DNA of 64,000 nucleotides from Variovorax sp. OAS795 (GCF_040546685.1 NZ_JBEPOH010000001.1:5022001-5086000), one strand, 5' to 3'; counted from the stretch's first letter, positions 25,729 to 35,784 are shown. The notes: generated from the letters alone by a model not told the origin. Numbers and translations are program-made.

Positions 25729-26421
25729 TTACTGCGCGCCGTGATGGATGCGCGATTCAGGCACCGTCTTGAGTTCGCCCGGCAGCGAGCTGATGTAGCT
25801 CGCGAGCGTCTTGAGTTCGGCATTGGTGAACTTCTTGGGCTCGACCTGCTGGGCCATGACCGCATTCGAACGGCCCAGGTGCGGGTTGTTCTTGACGCGG
25901 TACGACTTGAGCGCCACGAAGAGGTAGTCGGCATGCTGGCCGGCCAGCTTGGGCACCGTGCCGTCGTTCGGGGTGTTGAAGTTGGCGCCGTGGCACTTGG
26001 TGCAGCTGTTGTCCTTGTCGCGCGACACCAGGGCCTGCACGTTCTCGGGCATCGGCTTGGCCAGTGCGGCCGGTGGCGCATCGCCTTCCTTCAGGCCGAG
26101 CTGGCTGTAGTAGGCGGCCACATCGGCGATGTCCTGGTCCTTCAGGGTGTCGGCAATGGCGCGCATGGTCGGGTGCTTGCGGTCGCCGGCCTTGTAGGCA
26201 TTGAGGGCCGAGGTGATGTAGCTGGCGCTCTGGCCGGCGATCATCGGCACCTTGTGGATCTCCGGAAAGCTGGCCTGGTAGCCGATGATGCCGTGGCAGC
26301 CCACGCACATCGCAACCTTCTTGGCGCCCTCCTGGGCATTGCCCGTGACTTGCTGGGCTTGCGCCGAGACCGTCACGCAAGCGACAGCGAAGGCAAACAT
26401 CGTGGTCAACAACTTGTTCAT
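25729..26421 (-). CDS. dihaem cytochrome c (cytochrome c4-type)
   Basis: Periplasmic electron carrier, 230 residues. The ATG at 26421 gives a signal peptide (LLTTMFAFAVACVTVSAQAQ). Two haem-binding motifs, CVGCH and CTKCH, lie in the N- and C-terminal halves. Each half shows the c4/c553-like pattern (PMIAGQSASYITSALNAYK and PKLAGQHADYLFVALKSYR), pointing to an internal duplication. Likely Met axial ligands follow in each half. It probably passes electrons from the bc1 complex to a terminal oxidase. It is divergent from the MoxR gene across a 161-bp gap. Confidence 0.9.
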   Translation of the reverse strand: MNKLLTTMFAFAVACVTVSAQAQQVTGNAQEGAKKVAMCVGCHGIIGYQASFPEIHKVPMIAGQSASYITSALNAYKAGDRKHPTMRAIADTLKDQDIADVAAYYSQLGLKEGDAPPAALAKPMPENVQALVSRDKDNSCTKCHGANFNTPNDGTVPKLAGQHADYLFVALKSYRVKNNPHLGRSNAVMAQQVEPKKFTNAELKTLASYISSLPGELKTVPESRIHHGAQ

Positions 26422-26454
26422 TTTGCGCGCACAATCTCGTGGAGATACAGTTTT

Positions 26455-26470
26455 TCGAATCAACATTCGA
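26455..26470. promoter_or_regulatory. inverted repeat in the cytochrome c/moxR divergent gap
   Basis: TCGAAT-CAAC-ATTCGA, perfect 6-bp arms, lies 34 bp upstream of the cytochrome start codon in an AT-richer patch. It is operator-like; no regulator can be named. Confidence 0.35.
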
Positions 26471-26582
26471 TTATATGCAAGGGTCCTCCGGGAACCTTCG
26501 CCGGCCGCCCAAAGGCTGCGCAAAGCGAATCGAGTGTGTTCTTTTCTCCACCCGGCCTCCTCCACCTGCTTGCGTTCCACTC

Positions 26583-27437
26583 ATGAAATTCAAGGGCTCA
26601 GACAACTACGTCGCCACTCAGGACCTGATGCTGGCAGTCAATGCCGCCATCACGCTCAAACGCCCGCTGCTCGTCAAGGGCGAACCCGGCACGGGCAAGA
26701 CCATGCTGGCCGAGGAAGTGGCCGAATCGCTCGGCCTGCCGCTCCTGCAGTGGCACATCAAGTCGACCACCAAGGCGCAGCAGGGCCTGTATGAATACGA
26801 TGCCGTGAGCCGCCTGCGCGACTCGCAGCTCAAGGACGTCGACGGCGGCGAGCGCGTCAAGGACATCCAGAACTACATCGTCAAGGGCGTGCTGTGGCAG
26901 GCCTTCACGGCCGACCAGCCGGTGGCGCTGCTGATCGACGAGATCGACAAGGCCGACATCGAGTTTCCGAACGACCTGCTGCGCGAGATCGACCGCATGG
27001 AGTTCTACTGCTACGAGACGCGCGAGCTCATCCGCGCCAAGCACCGGCCGGTGGTGTTCATCACCTCCAACAATGAGAAGGAGCTGCCCGACGCCTTCCT
27101 GCGCCGCTGCTTTTTCCACTACATCAAGTTCCCCGACGCCGAGACGATGAAGCACATCGTGGCGGTGCACTTCCCGGGCCTGAAGCAGGAGCTGCTCACG
27201 TCCGCGATGAAGACCTTCTACGACGTGCGCAACCTGCCGGGCCTCAAGAAGAAGCCGTCCACCTCCGAGCTGCTCGACTGGCTCAAGCTGCTGGTGGCCG
27301 AGGACATCCCGATCGAGGCTCTTCAGAGCAAGGACGACAAGGTGGCCGTGCCGCCGCTGGTGGGCGCGCTGCTCAAGAACGAGCAGGACGTGACGCTGTT
27401 CGAGAAGCTCGTCTTCATGCAGCGCAACAACCGATGA
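26583..27437 (+). CDS. MoxR-family AAA+ ATPase
   Basis: AAA+ ATPase of 284 residues, Walker A GEPGTGKT (about 34-41), Walker B ALLIDEIDKAD, sensor ITSNNEKELPDAFLRRC. MoxR proteins act as chaperones that load cofactors or assemble complexes together with VWA-domain partners. Here a CoxE-like VWA protein is encoded 961 bp downstream in the same direction, after two small genes. The ATG at 26583 gives the canonical start (MKFKGSDNYVA). Confidence 0.9.
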   Translation: MKFKGSDNYVATQDLMLAVNAAITLKRPLLVKGEPGTGKTMLAEEVAESLGLPLLQWHIKSTTKAQQGLYEYDAVSRLRDSQLKDVDGGERVKDIQNYIVKGVLWQAFTADQPVALLIDEIDKADIEFPNDLLREIDRMEFYCYETRELIRAKHRPVVFITSNNEKELPDAFLRRCFFHYIKFPDAETMKHIVAVHFPGLKQELLTSAMKTFYDVRNLPGLKKKPSTSELLDWLKLLVAEDIPIEALQSKDDKVAVPPLVGALLKNEQDVTLFEKLVFMQRNNR

Positions 27438-27498
27438 GCCCCCGCCCGGCCGCTCCGAAGGGGACTCGCACCGCAGTGCGAAGCACGGAGATTTCCTT

Positions 27499-27750
27499 GT
27501 GAATCAGCCGCAGGCGCCGCATCCGGTCGGGCAGCTGCTCAAGTTGGGCGTGGCGCAGGCCGTGCTGTTCGTGGCCGGTGCGCTGCTCGGGCGCTGGGTC
27601 GGGCTGCTGCTCGGACTCGATGCCTTCGGCCCCAACGGCTACGGCAACCGCGAGATCTTCGGCATCCTGCTGATCGGCGTGGGCGGCGGCGGCGGCGTGC
27701 AGATCGCGCGGGCCTGGTACGACCGCAAGTACGGCAAGCCCAGGGGCTGA
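27499..27750 (+). CDS. small membrane protein in the moxR-VWA operon
   Basis: 83-residue product from a GTG start with GGAG about 8 bases upstream. Two hydrophobic segments (VAQAVLFVAGALLGRWVGLLLG and IFGILLIGVGGGGGV) flank a short loop, and the C-terminus is basic. The 61-bp gap before it holds a 6-bp hairpin (27466-27481). No family is recognised; its position suggests co-expression with the MoxR/VWA pair. Confidence 0.65.
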   Translation: MNQPQAPHPVGQLLKLGVAQAVLFVAGALLGRWVGLLLGLDAFGPNGYGNREIFGILLIGVGGGGGVQIARAWYDRKYGKPRG

Positions 27751-27775
27751 AAAACAATAGCGAGGGGTGTTGAAG

Positions 27776-28372
27776 ATGGCGTTCGTCGAACCTGTCACGC
27801 TGAAGGGCCGCGACCTGGCCCTGGTGCCGCTGTCGCTGGCCCATGAAGAGGGCCTGCGCGCCGCCGCGGCCGACGGCCAACTCTGGAAGCTGCGCGTCAC
27901 CTCGGTGCCCGAGCCGCACGAGACCCGCGCCTACATCGAGACCGCGCTGCAGGGCCGCGAGGCGGGCCACCGCATGGCCTTCGCGGTGACCGAGGCCGAG
28001 AGCGGCACGGTGCTCGGCAGTACCAGCTTCCACGACATCCTGCCCGCCGTGAAGCGCGTGGAGATCGGCTACACCTGGTATGCCAAGCGCTGCCAGCGCA
28101 CGCACGTCAACACCACCTGCAAGCTGCTCATGCTGACGCACGCCTTCGATACCCTCGGCTGCAACGTGGTGGGCTGGCGCACCGACAATTTCAACTTCGC
28201 TTCGCAGCAGGCCATCGAGCGGCTCGGCGCAAGAAAAGACGGCGTGATCCGCGGCCATGCCATGCGCCGCGACGGCACCATCCGCGACACCGTCATGTAC
28301 AGCCTGCGCGCGGGCGAGTGGCCCGAGGTGAAGGCCCAGCTGCTCTACCTGCTCGACAAGCCGCGAAGCTGA
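27776..28372 (+). CDS. GNAT-family N-acetyltransferase
   Basis: 198-residue acetyltransferase of the RimJ/RimL-like GNAT type. The core includes an acceptor-side segment MAFAVTEAESGTVLGSTSF, a beta-bulge region RVEIGYTWYAKRCQRTHVNT in the place of the acetyl-CoA-binding motif, and NFNFASQQAIERLGARKDGV. The ATG at 27776 is preceded by GAGGGG at 8 bp spacing; an in-frame GTG nine bases upstream is less likely. The substrate is unknown. Confidence 0.85.
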   Translation: MAFVEPVTLKGRDLALVPLSLAHEEGLRAAAADGQLWKLRVTSVPEPHETRAYIETALQGREAGHRMAFAVTEAESGTVLGSTSFHDILPAVKRVEIGYTWYAKRCQRTHVNTTCKLLMLTHAFDTLGCNVVGWRTDNFNFASQQAIERLGARKDGVIRGHAMRRDGTIRDTVMYSLRAGEWPEVKAQLLYLLDKPRS

Positions 28373-28397
28373 AGCAAAGTTCAAGGAAAGCCCGACC

Positions 28398-29585
28398 ATG
28401 CTGATCGACTTCTTCTACACGCTGCGCTCGGCCAAGCTGCCGGTCTCGGTCAAGGAATACCTCACGCTGCTCGAGGCGCTGCAGGCCGACGTGGTCGGCC
28501 CCAACTCCGACGGTGCCTTCGGCCTGGATGACTTCTACTACCTGTCGCGCACCGCGCTGGTCAAGGACGAGAAGCACTACGACAAGTTCGACCGCGCCTT
28601 TGCCGCCTACTTCAAGGGCGTGGAGATGCTGGCCGACTTCACCAAGGAAGTGCCGCTCGACTGGCTGCGCAAGACGCTGGAGCGCGAGTTCACGGCCGAA
28701 GAAAAAGCCAAGATCGAGAAGATGGGCTGGGACGAGCTCATGGACACGCTCAAGAAGCGCTTCGAGGAGCAGAAGGAGCGCCACGAGGGCGGCAACAAGT
28801 GGATCGGCACCGGCGGCACCTCGCCCTTCGGACACGGGGGCTACAACCCGCAGGGCATCCGCATTGGCGGCGCGGGCAAGAACAAGAGCGCCGTGAAGGT
28901 GTGGGACCAGCGCGCCTACAAGGACTACGACGACAGCCAGGAACTGGGCACGCGCAACATCAAGGTGGCGCTGCGCCGGCTGCGCAAGTTCGCGCGCGAA
29001 GGCCACGAAGAAGAGCTGGACCTGGACGACACCATCCACTCGACCGCCGCCAATGCCGGCTACCTCGACATCAAGATGCGGCCCGAGCGCCACAACAACG
29101 TCAAGGTGCTGCTGCTGATGGACGTGGGCGGCACCATGGACGAGCACATCCAGCGCGTGGAAGAACTGTTCTCGGCCGTGAAGACCGAGTTCAAGCACCT
29201 GGAGTTCTACTACTTCCACAACTGCGTGTACGACTTCATGTGGAAGAACAACAGGCGCCGCTTCTCCGAGAAGTTCGCGACCTGGGACATCCTGCGCAAG
29301 TACAACAAGGACTACAAGCTCATCTTCGTCGGCGACGCGACCATGAGCCCCTACGAGATCCTGCAGCCCGGCGGCAGCGTCGAATACAACAACGAGGAAG
29401 CCGGCGCCGAGTGGATCCAGCGGCTCACGCACGCCTTTCCCAAGTTCGCGTGGATCAACCCCGAGCCGCAGGGCGTGTGGCAATACCGCCAGAGCATCGG
29501 CGTGATGCAGCAGCTCATGTCCAACCGCATGTACCCGCTCACGCTGCGCGGCCTCGAAGACGCGATGCGCATGCTTTCGAAGTAA
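28398..29585 (+). CDS. CoxE-like VWA-domain protein
   Basis: 395-residue soluble protein with a C-terminal von Willebrand A domain. The metal-site motif (usually DxSxS) is DVGGTMDEH at about residue 243, a variant common in this MoxR-partner family. The N-terminal half is helical and includes a Gly-rich linker (GTGGTSPFGHGGYNPQG). Such proteins form a chaperone pair with MoxR ATPases. It ends the MoxR-small membrane protein-GNAT-VWA run. Some coupling to assembly of a redox enzyme is possible, but no target is encoded beside it. Confidence 0.88.
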   Translation: MLIDFFYTLRSAKLPVSVKEYLTLLEALQADVVGPNSDGAFGLDDFYYLSRTALVKDEKHYDKFDRAFAAYFKGVEMLADFTKEVPLDWLRKTLEREFTAEEKAKIEKMGWDELMDTLKKRFEEQKERHEGGNKWIGTGGTSPFGHGGYNPQGIRIGGAGKNKSAVKVWDQRAYKDYDDSQELGTRNIKVALRRLRKFAREGHEEELDLDDTIHSTAANAGYLDIKMRPERHNNVKVLLLMDVGGTMDEHIQRVEELFSAVKTEFKHLEFYYFHNCVYDFMWKNNRRRFSEKFATWDILRKYNKDYKLIFVGDATMSPYEILQPGGSVEYNNEEAGAEWIQRLTHAFPKFAWINPEPQGVWQYRQSIGVMQQLMSNRMYPLTLRGLEDAMRMLSK

Positions 29586-29657
29586 GGCGGCGTGCGCGCG
29601 CCGCCGCTGTTTCCGGATGCTTCGGGAGCCGGCGCGCCTTGCTGTCAAAATCCGCCC

Positions 29658-31586
29658 ATGTTCAGGGTGGTCCCAGTCCTTCTGCCGGCGTGGTGGCCGG
29701 CATTGCTTTTTATCGGCGTCCTGCTCTTGCAAGGATGCAGCTTGCTGCCGAAAAAAGAAGCCGCGGCGGACACCGCTTCCCCAGCCCTGGTGCGCAGCGG
29801 CGACACGGTCGCTGACGAAACCCGCAAGGACGCCGCCCGAGGGCCCCCGCGCGATGCCTTCACCGTGGACGTGCGCGGGCCCGACACCGTGCGCGACTAC
29901 CTCGCGCTGCACCTGGAGATCCAGCGTTACCGCACGCTCGACGACCTCGGTGCCACCGAGATCTCGCGGCTCATGGTGGCGGCCGAAGCCAATGCGCGCG
30001 AACTGCTCGGCACTCTGGGCTACTTCACGCCCACGCTGACACTCGAGCTCAACGAAACACCGGGCAGCACCAAGGCCCCGCGCGAGATCGTCATCACCGT
30101 GGAGCCCGGCGAGCCCACGCGCGTGAGCAACGTGCAGCTCAGCTACGGCGGCGCGATTGCCGACGACCCCACCGCGGAGGCGCAGCGTGACGCGATCCGT
30201 ACCGCCTGGGCGCTGCGGCCCGGCCTGCCCTTCACGCAGCAGGGCTGGGACAACGCCAAGGCCGTCGCGTTGCGCAGCCTCACGGCCAAGCGCTTTCCCA
30301 CCGGCAGCATCGAGGTGAGCCGCGCCGAGATCGATGCCGACCGGCAGGAGGCCCGGCTCAGCGTCACCTACCAGTCAGGCCCGGCCTACCGCTTCGGCCC
30401 GCTGGTGCTTCGCGGCACCGAGCGCTACAGCGCCGACGGCGCGCGCCGCATCGCACAGCTTCCCACCGGCACCGACTACGACCAGCAGAAGCTGCTCGAT
30501 GCGCAGCAGCGGCTGGCCAGCAGCGGCTACTACGACTCGGTGTTTCTCACGCTCGACACCGACAGCGGCACGCCCCTGGCCGCGCCCGTGATCGCCCAGC
30601 TGCGCGAAGCCCCGATGCAGAAGGTGGTGCTGGGCGCCGGCTTCACGACCGACAGCGGGGCGCGGCTTTCGGTCGACCACATCCACAACCAGCTGCCGCT
30701 GCTGGGCTGGCGGGCGGTGTCGCGCCTGTCTGTCGACACCGACATCAAGTCGCTCTCCACCGAGTGGAATGCGATTCCCGACGATCGGGGATGGCGCTGG
30801 TTCGCGGGGGCCGGGCTCAAGAGCGAGACCTCCGGCAGCTATGTGGTCGACAGCGGCCGCGTGCGCAGCGGCCGCAGCAAGTCGAGCGGGCACATCGACC
30901 GCAGCTACTTCCTGCAATACGACTACGCGCAGAACCGCGGCACCAACGCGCCGCCGTCGGCCTCGGCCGTGACCGCCAACTGGGGCTGGACCGGCCGCTA
31001 TTTCGACGACAACGCCGCGCCCACGCGCGGCTTCGGCGTGGCGCTCGAACTGGCCGCGGGCTACACGCTGACCGGCGAGCGGCTGCCTTTCACGCGCACC
31101 TATGCACGCTGGCTCGGCGTGCTGCCGGTGGGCTTCGCAGAGGACCAGGACGCCGCCACGCTGGCGCGCCGCAGCCGGATCCAGCTGCGCGCCGAAGGCG
31201 GTGCGGTGTCCGCCAAGGCCAGCGCGCAGATCCCCTCCACGCTGATGTTCCTGACCGGCGGCGACACCACGGTGCGCGGCTACAGCTACCGCCAGATCGG
31301 CACCGTGCGCAGCGACGGCCAGATCACCGCGGGCCGCTACCTCGGCGTGGTGAGCGCCGAGTGGCAGCGGCCCTTCGTCCACAACGGCAAGCTCACCGAA
31401 TGGGAGAGCGTCGTCTTCGTCGACGCCGGCGCCGTGGCCGACAAGCCCGGCGAGCTCAAGCCGAAGGTCGGCCTGGGCGTCGGTGCGCGCTGGCGCAGCC
31501 CGGTCGGGCCCGTGCAGGCCGACCTGGCCTACGGCGTGGACACGAAGAAGTTCCGGCTTCACTTCCGCCTGGGCTTCACCTTCTGA
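29658..31586 (+). CDS. tamA: translocation and assembly module TamA (Omp85 family)
   Basis: Outer-membrane beta-barrel assembly protein, 642 residues. POTRA-like domains (about 75-330) precede a C-terminal bacterial surface-antigen barrel with GYTLTGERLPFTR, the GGDTTVRGYSYR loop-6 motif (VRGY) and a terminal aromatic (FRLGFTF). The N-terminus carries a hydrophobic segment ending in LLLQGCSLLP, a lipobox-like site at Cys27. This would make it a lipidated Omp85 protein if processed by signal peptidase II. tamB follows 14 bp downstream. Confidence 0.9.
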   Translation: MFRVVPVLLPAWWPALLFIGVLLLQGCSLLPKKEAAADTASPALVRSGDTVADETRKDAARGPPRDAFTVDVRGPDTVRDYLALHLEIQRYRTLDDLGATEISRLMVAAEANARELLGTLGYFTPTLTLELNETPGSTKAPREIVITVEPGEPTRVSNVQLSYGGAIADDPTAEAQRDAIRTAWALRPGLPFTQQGWDNAKAVALRSLTAKRFPTGSIEVSRAEIDADRQEARLSVTYQSGPAYRFGPLVLRGTERYSADGARRIAQLPTGTDYDQQKLLDAQQRLASSGYYDSVFLTLDTDSGTPLAAPVIAQLREAPMQKVVLGAGFTTDSGARLSVDHIHNQLPLLGWRAVSRLSVDTDIKSLSTEWNAIPDDRGWRWFAGAGLKSETSGSYVVDSGRVRSGRSKSSGHIDRSYFLQYDYAQNRGTNAPPSASAVTANWGWTGRYFDDNAAPTRGFGVALELAAGYTLTGERLPFTRTYARWLGVLPVGFAEDQDAATLARRSRIQLRAEGGAVSAKASAQIPSTLMFLTGGDTTVRGYSYRQIGTVRSDGQITAGRYLGVVSAEWQRPFVHNGKLTEWESVVFVDAGAVADKPGELKPKVGLGVGARWRSPVGPVQADLAYGVDTKKFRLHFRLGFTF

Positions 31587-31600
31587 CGCGCGCGCCCTCG

Positions 31601-34600
31601 ATGCAGACCGACCCCAAGCCCCAGCCGCCAGACGCCGCGCCGCGCGCACGGCGCTCCCGCACGCGACGTGCGCTGCGCGCGCTGGGCTGGACTGTCGGGG
31701 GGCTGTTGGCCCTGGTGCTCGTGATCGGCGCGGGCGCGTGGTGGTGGCTCGGCTCCAACCAGTCGCTCGCCTTTGCGCTGGCGCGCGCCGCGCTCTACCT
31801 GCCCGCCGGCCAGTCGCTCGAAAGCCGCGGCGTCACGGGTTCGCTGCGCACGGGCGGACGCATCGGCTGGCTGCGCTGGCAAAGCGAGAAACTGGCCGTC
31901 GAGGTGCACGACGCCGACATCGGCTGGCAGCTGGCGCCGCTGTTCCAGCGCAAGCTGCAGCTCGGCGAGGTGCATGCGGCGCAGCTCCTCGTCGAGCGCC
32001 GCGGGCCGCCGAGCGATACGCCCACCGAGCCTCTCGAACAGCTCGCGCTGCCCATCGAAGTGGCGTTTCCCTTCCGCATCGACGAACTGCGTTGGACCGG
32101 TCCGCCCGCGCTGCAGGCCCGCCAGCTCACGGGCAGCTACCGCTACGGCGCCGCGCAGCACCAGCTCGAAGTCAAGGGCGTCGACATTGCCGAAGGCCAC
32201 TACAGCGCGCGCGTGAACCTGCAGGGGCCTGCGCCGATGGCGCTCGACGCCACGCTGAACGGCCGCGTGAAGGCGCCGCTGGCCGAAGGCCGCAGCATCG
32301 ACGTGCTGGCCGAGGCCGCGATCAAGGGCAATCTCGCGGGCAGCGGTGCGCGGCTCCAGGTCGCGGCCGAACTGAAGCCGGTCGAGCCCGACGCCGAGGC
32401 GCCGATGGCCGCGAAACTGCAGGCGAACATCGCGCCCTGGACACCGCAGCCGGTGATCGACGCCAAGGCCGATCTCGGCAACGTCGACGCATCCGCGCTC
32501 TGGCCCGGCGCTCCGCGGACACGCCTCACCGGCACGGTCGAACTGCAGCCCGACGCGGCCACCGGCCCCGCCGCATGGCAGGCCTCGGCCAGCATCCGCA
32601 ACGCGGTGCCCGGGCCGTGGGACAAGGGCGCATTGCCGCTCGAACAGGTCGAGGCGCGCGTGAGTTTCGACGGCACCAACTGGACCATTCCCGAAGCCAC
32701 GCTGCGCGCGGGCGGCGGCCGCATCGAGGCGCAGGGCAGCTGGAGCCCGGCGCCTGCGCCGTGGCAGGTTCGCGCCAACGTGCGCGGCGTGCGGCCGGGC
32801 CAGCTGCACACCGACCTCTCGGGCGCGCCGATCAGCGGCACGGCCACGGCGCAGCAGCGCGACGACAGCATCGGCTTCGACCTGGCGCTGCGCGCCGAAG
32901 GCGGTGCCGGCAGCAGGGCCATGCCCGGCTTCGGCCTGGACCGCGTGCTGGCCCAGGGCCAGTGGAAAAGCCAGGTGCTGGACCTGCGCACGCTGCGCCT
33001 GGAGGCCGAAGGCGCGCGCATCGAGGGCAAGCTGCAGGTGCGCGTGGCCGAGCAGGCCGCGAGCGGCAAGCTCGACCTGTCGCTGCCCGGTGGCGCCGCG
33101 CAACTCGAAGGCCGCATCGCACCGGCGCAAGGCGGCGGCGACATCAAGGCCCGCATCGACGATGCTGCCGCAGTGCAGCGCTGGATCGAAGGCCTGCCCC
33201 AGCTGTCGAAGGTGTTCGCGGGCAAGGCGGCCAAGGGTTCCGCGCGGCTCGATGCCAGCTGGCAAGGCGGCTGGCAGACCATCCAGAGGCGGCTCAAGAA
33301 CCCTGCCGCGCCGGCCCAGCGCGGCATCGCGGAACCCAGCCTGAAGGCCTTGCTGGCCGTTCCGCAACTCGCGCTGCGCCTGCCCGCGGGCGACGCGACC
33401 GGCAACGGAATTGGGAACGGCAACGCCGCGGCCACCACGGTGCAGTTCAAGGACCTGCGTGCGGACCTTGCCGGCAGCTTGGCCCAGGCCACGCTCGCGC
33501 TGCAGGGCGAAGCCGGCACCGGCCCGCAAAAGCTCACGATCGATGCGCGCGCGAGCGGCGGCCTCGCGGGCCCCAGCGAGTGGCGCGCCGCACTGGCGAG
33601 CCTGCGCCTCCAAGCCTGGGACAGCGCGCGCTTCGGCACCACCGCCGCGCCATGGACCCTGGAACTCGGCCGCGAAGTCAACGCCACCCTCAAGGCCACG
33701 GGCAGCGGCACCGCGAGCCGCCTCGATGTCGAAGCCTCCGCCGCCACAGCCACACTGCGCGGACCCTCGCCCGGCACCGTTCGCATCGAATGGCAGCCGC
33801 TGCGCTTCTCGCGCAGCGGCGTGGCACCCAACCAGGCGTTCCGCGTGCAGTCCAAGGGCAAGCTGCAAGGCCTTCCCATGGCATGGACCGAGGCGTTTGG
33901 CGCCAGCGCCACCTTCGCCGAACTGGGCGTGAGCGGCGACCTGATGTTCGACGGCGACTGGGACATCGATGCCGGCGACACGCTGCGCGCCCATGCGCGG
34001 CTCGCGCGCCAGAGCGGCGACATCCGCGTGCAGGCCGGCGAGGCCGCGCTGGTCACGCGCATCACGAGCCGCGGCACCGGCACGGCCAGCGAGCGCACGA
34101 TGAACTCGGGCGCCGCGCCAGGCGCAGCCGCGCCCAGCACGCCCGCGGGTTTGCGGCAGGCCGAACTGCGGCTCGATGCGCAAGGCGATGCGGTGCGCGC
34201 CACGCTGGCCTGGGACAGCGAACGCGCGGGCAAGATCAATGCCGAGCTCAACACGCGCATGCAGCGGCGCGGCGAGGGCTGGCAGTGGGCCGCCGATGCG
34301 CCGCTGGCCGGCAACATCAAGGCCACGCTGCCGAACCTGGGCGTGTGGTCGATGCTCGCGCCGCCGGGCTGGCGCGTGGCGGGCACGCTGGACGCCGATG
34401 CCGTGCTCTCGGGCAACCGCGCCACGCCGCGCTGGAACGGCACGCTGGGTGCCGACAAGCTCGCGCTGCGCGCGCCGGTCGAAGGGCTGGACCTGCGCGA
34501 CGGGCGCCTGCGCGCCACGCTCACGGGCACGCGCATCGAGGTCGCCGAATTCACGCTCAAGGGCGGCAGCGGCAGCAACGTGCGCATCGGGGGCCAGAGC

Positions 34601-35710
34601 GGCAACCGCAGCACCGCGGCCAGCCAGGCCGGCGTCGATGGCGGCTCGCTCTCGGCGCGCGGCGACATCGGCTGGGGCGCGGCCGGCGCATCGGGCACCG
34701 GCATCCGCATGGCGCTGCAAGCCGACTTGCGCGCGCTGCGCGTGCTGGTGCGCACCGATCGCCAGGTCACGCTCTCGGGCAACCTGCAGGCCCGGCTCGA
34801 CGGCGGCCAGTTCAGCGTGCGCGGCAAGCTCAGGACCGACCGCGCGGTGATCATCCTGCCCGACGAAACCGCGCCGAGCCTGGGCACCGATGTGGTCGTG
34901 CGATCGGCCGCCAAGGACCGCGAGGCGGCCGAGCAGGCCCGGCGCGACGCCGCGAGCAACGAGGCGCGGGCCGCGCGGCCCGAGACCGCCAAGCCGCCCG
35001 ACATTGCGGTCAACTTCGACCTGGGCGACGACTTCGCGGTGCAGGGGCGCGGCATCACCACGCGGCTCGAAGGCGACCTGGAGATCCGCAGCACCAAGCT
35101 CAATGCGCCGCCGCGCATCACCGGTGAAGTCAAGACCGTGAAGGGCCAGTACCGCGCCTACGGGCAGCAGCTCGACGTGGAGACCGGCGTCGCGCGCTTC
35201 AACGGGCCGTTCGACAATCCATCGCTCGACATCCTCGCGATCCGCCCGAACATCTCGCAGCGGGCCGGCGTGCAGATCACGGGCACCGCGCAGTCGCCGC
35301 GCGTCAAGCTCTACTCCGAACCCGCGCTGTCCGACGCCGAGACGCTTTCTTGGGTGGTGCTGGGACGCGCCTCGGCCACCAGCGGCGGCGAATCGGCGCT
35401 GCTGCAGCAGGCGGCGCTCGCGGTGATCGGCCAACTCGGCAAGGGCGGCAGCAGCGGCGGCCTCGCAAGCCGCTTCGGCCTCGACGAACTGGGCTTCAAG
35501 GGGCCCGGCAACGGCGGCGACCTGCGCGAGTCGGCCGTCACGCTCGGCAAGCGGCTGTCGAAGGACTTCTACCTGACCTACGAGCGCAGCGTGGGCGGCA
35601 CCTTCGGCACCATCTTCATCTTCTACGACCTGACGAAGCGACTCACGCTGCGTGGACAGGCCGGACAGACCAGCGGGCTCGACCTGATCTACACCCTGAA
35701 GTACGACTGA
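31601..35710 (+). CDS. tamB: translocation and assembly module inner-membrane component TamB
   Basis: 1369-residue envelope-spanning protein. A basic N-terminus is followed by one membrane helix (TVGGLLALVLVIGAGAWWWL, about 30-50). A long periplasmic beta-rich, AsmA/VPS13-like region comes next. The C-terminal TamB (DUF490) domain contains ITGEVKTVKGQYRAYGQQLD, YLTYERSVGGTFGTIFIFYD and the typical end LDLIYTLKYD. TamAB supports export of autotransporters and lipid transport between the membranes. It is the second gene of a two-gene operon with tamA. Confidence 0.92.
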   Translation: MQTDPKPQPPDAAPRARRSRTRRALRALGWTVGGLLALVLVIGAGAWWWLGSNQSLAFALARAALYLPAGQSLESRGVTGSLRTGGRIGWLRWQSEKLAVEVHDADIGWQLAPLFQRKLQLGEVHAAQLLVERRGPPSDTPTEPLEQLALPIEVAFPFRIDELRWTGPPALQARQLTGSYRYGAAQHQLEVKGVDIAEGHYSARVNLQGPAPMALDATLNGRVKAPLAEGRSIDVLAEAAIKGNLAGSGARLQVAAELKPVEPDAEAPMAAKLQANIAPWTPQPVIDAKADLGNVDASALWPGAPRTRLTGTVELQPDAATGPAAWQASASIRNAVPGPWDKGALPLEQVEARVSFDGTNWTIPEATLRAGGGRIEAQGSWSPAPAPWQVRANVRGVRPGQLHTDLSGAPISGTATAQQRDDSIGFDLALRAEGGAGSRAMPGFGLDRVLAQGQWKSQVLDLRTLRLEAEGARIEGKLQVRVAEQAASGKLDLSLPGGAAQLEGRIAPAQGGGDIKARIDDAAAVQRWIEGLPQLSKVFAGKAAKGSARLDASWQGGWQTIQRRLKNPAAPAQRGIAEPSLKALLAVPQLALRLPAGDATGNGIGNGNAAATTVQFKDLRADLAGSLAQATLALQGEAGTGPQKLTIDARASGGLAGPSEWRAALASLRLQAWDSARFGTTAAPWTLELGREVNATLKATGSGTASRLDVEASAATATLRGPSPGTVRIEWQPLRFSRSGVAPNQAFRVQSKGKLQGLPMAWTEAFGASATFAELGVSGDLMFDGDWDIDAGDTLRAHARLARQSGDIRVQAGEAALVTRITSRGTGTASERTMNSGAAPGAAAPSTPAGLRQAELRLDAQGDAVRATLAWDSERAGKINAELNTRMQRRGEGWQWAADAPLAGNIKATLPNLGVWSMLAPPGWRVAGTLDADAVLSGNRATPRWNGTLGADKLALRAPVEGLDLRDGRLRATLTGTRIEVAEFTLKGGSGSNVRIGGQSGNRSTAASQAGVDGGSLSARGDIGWGAAGASGTGIRMALQADLRALRVLVRTDRQVTLSGNLQARLDGGQFSVRGKLRTDRAVIILPDETAPSLGTDVVVRSAAKDREAAEQARRDAASNEARAARPETAKPPDIAVNFDLGDDFAVQGRGITTRLEGDLEIRSTKLNAPPRITGEVKTVKGQYRAYGQQLDVETGVARFNGPFDNPSLDILAIRPNISQRAGVQITGTAQSPRVKLYSEPALSDAETLSWVVLGRASATSGGESALLQQAALAVIGQLGKGGSSGGLASRFGLDELGFKGPGNGGDLRESAVTLGKRLSKDFYLTYERSVGGTFGTIFIFYDLTKRLTLRGQAGQTSGLDLIYTLKYD

Positions 35711-35784
35711 GGTCCGGGTCTGCCGCCTTGACCGCGCAAATCCACAGGATAAGAATCATCGACGCCCTCTCACAAGGAACGACG

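Noticed and set aside
31559..35434. Very long minus-strand frame opposite tamB
   Set aside because: Composition of a shadow frame; tamB on the + strand has the full TamB C-terminal domain.
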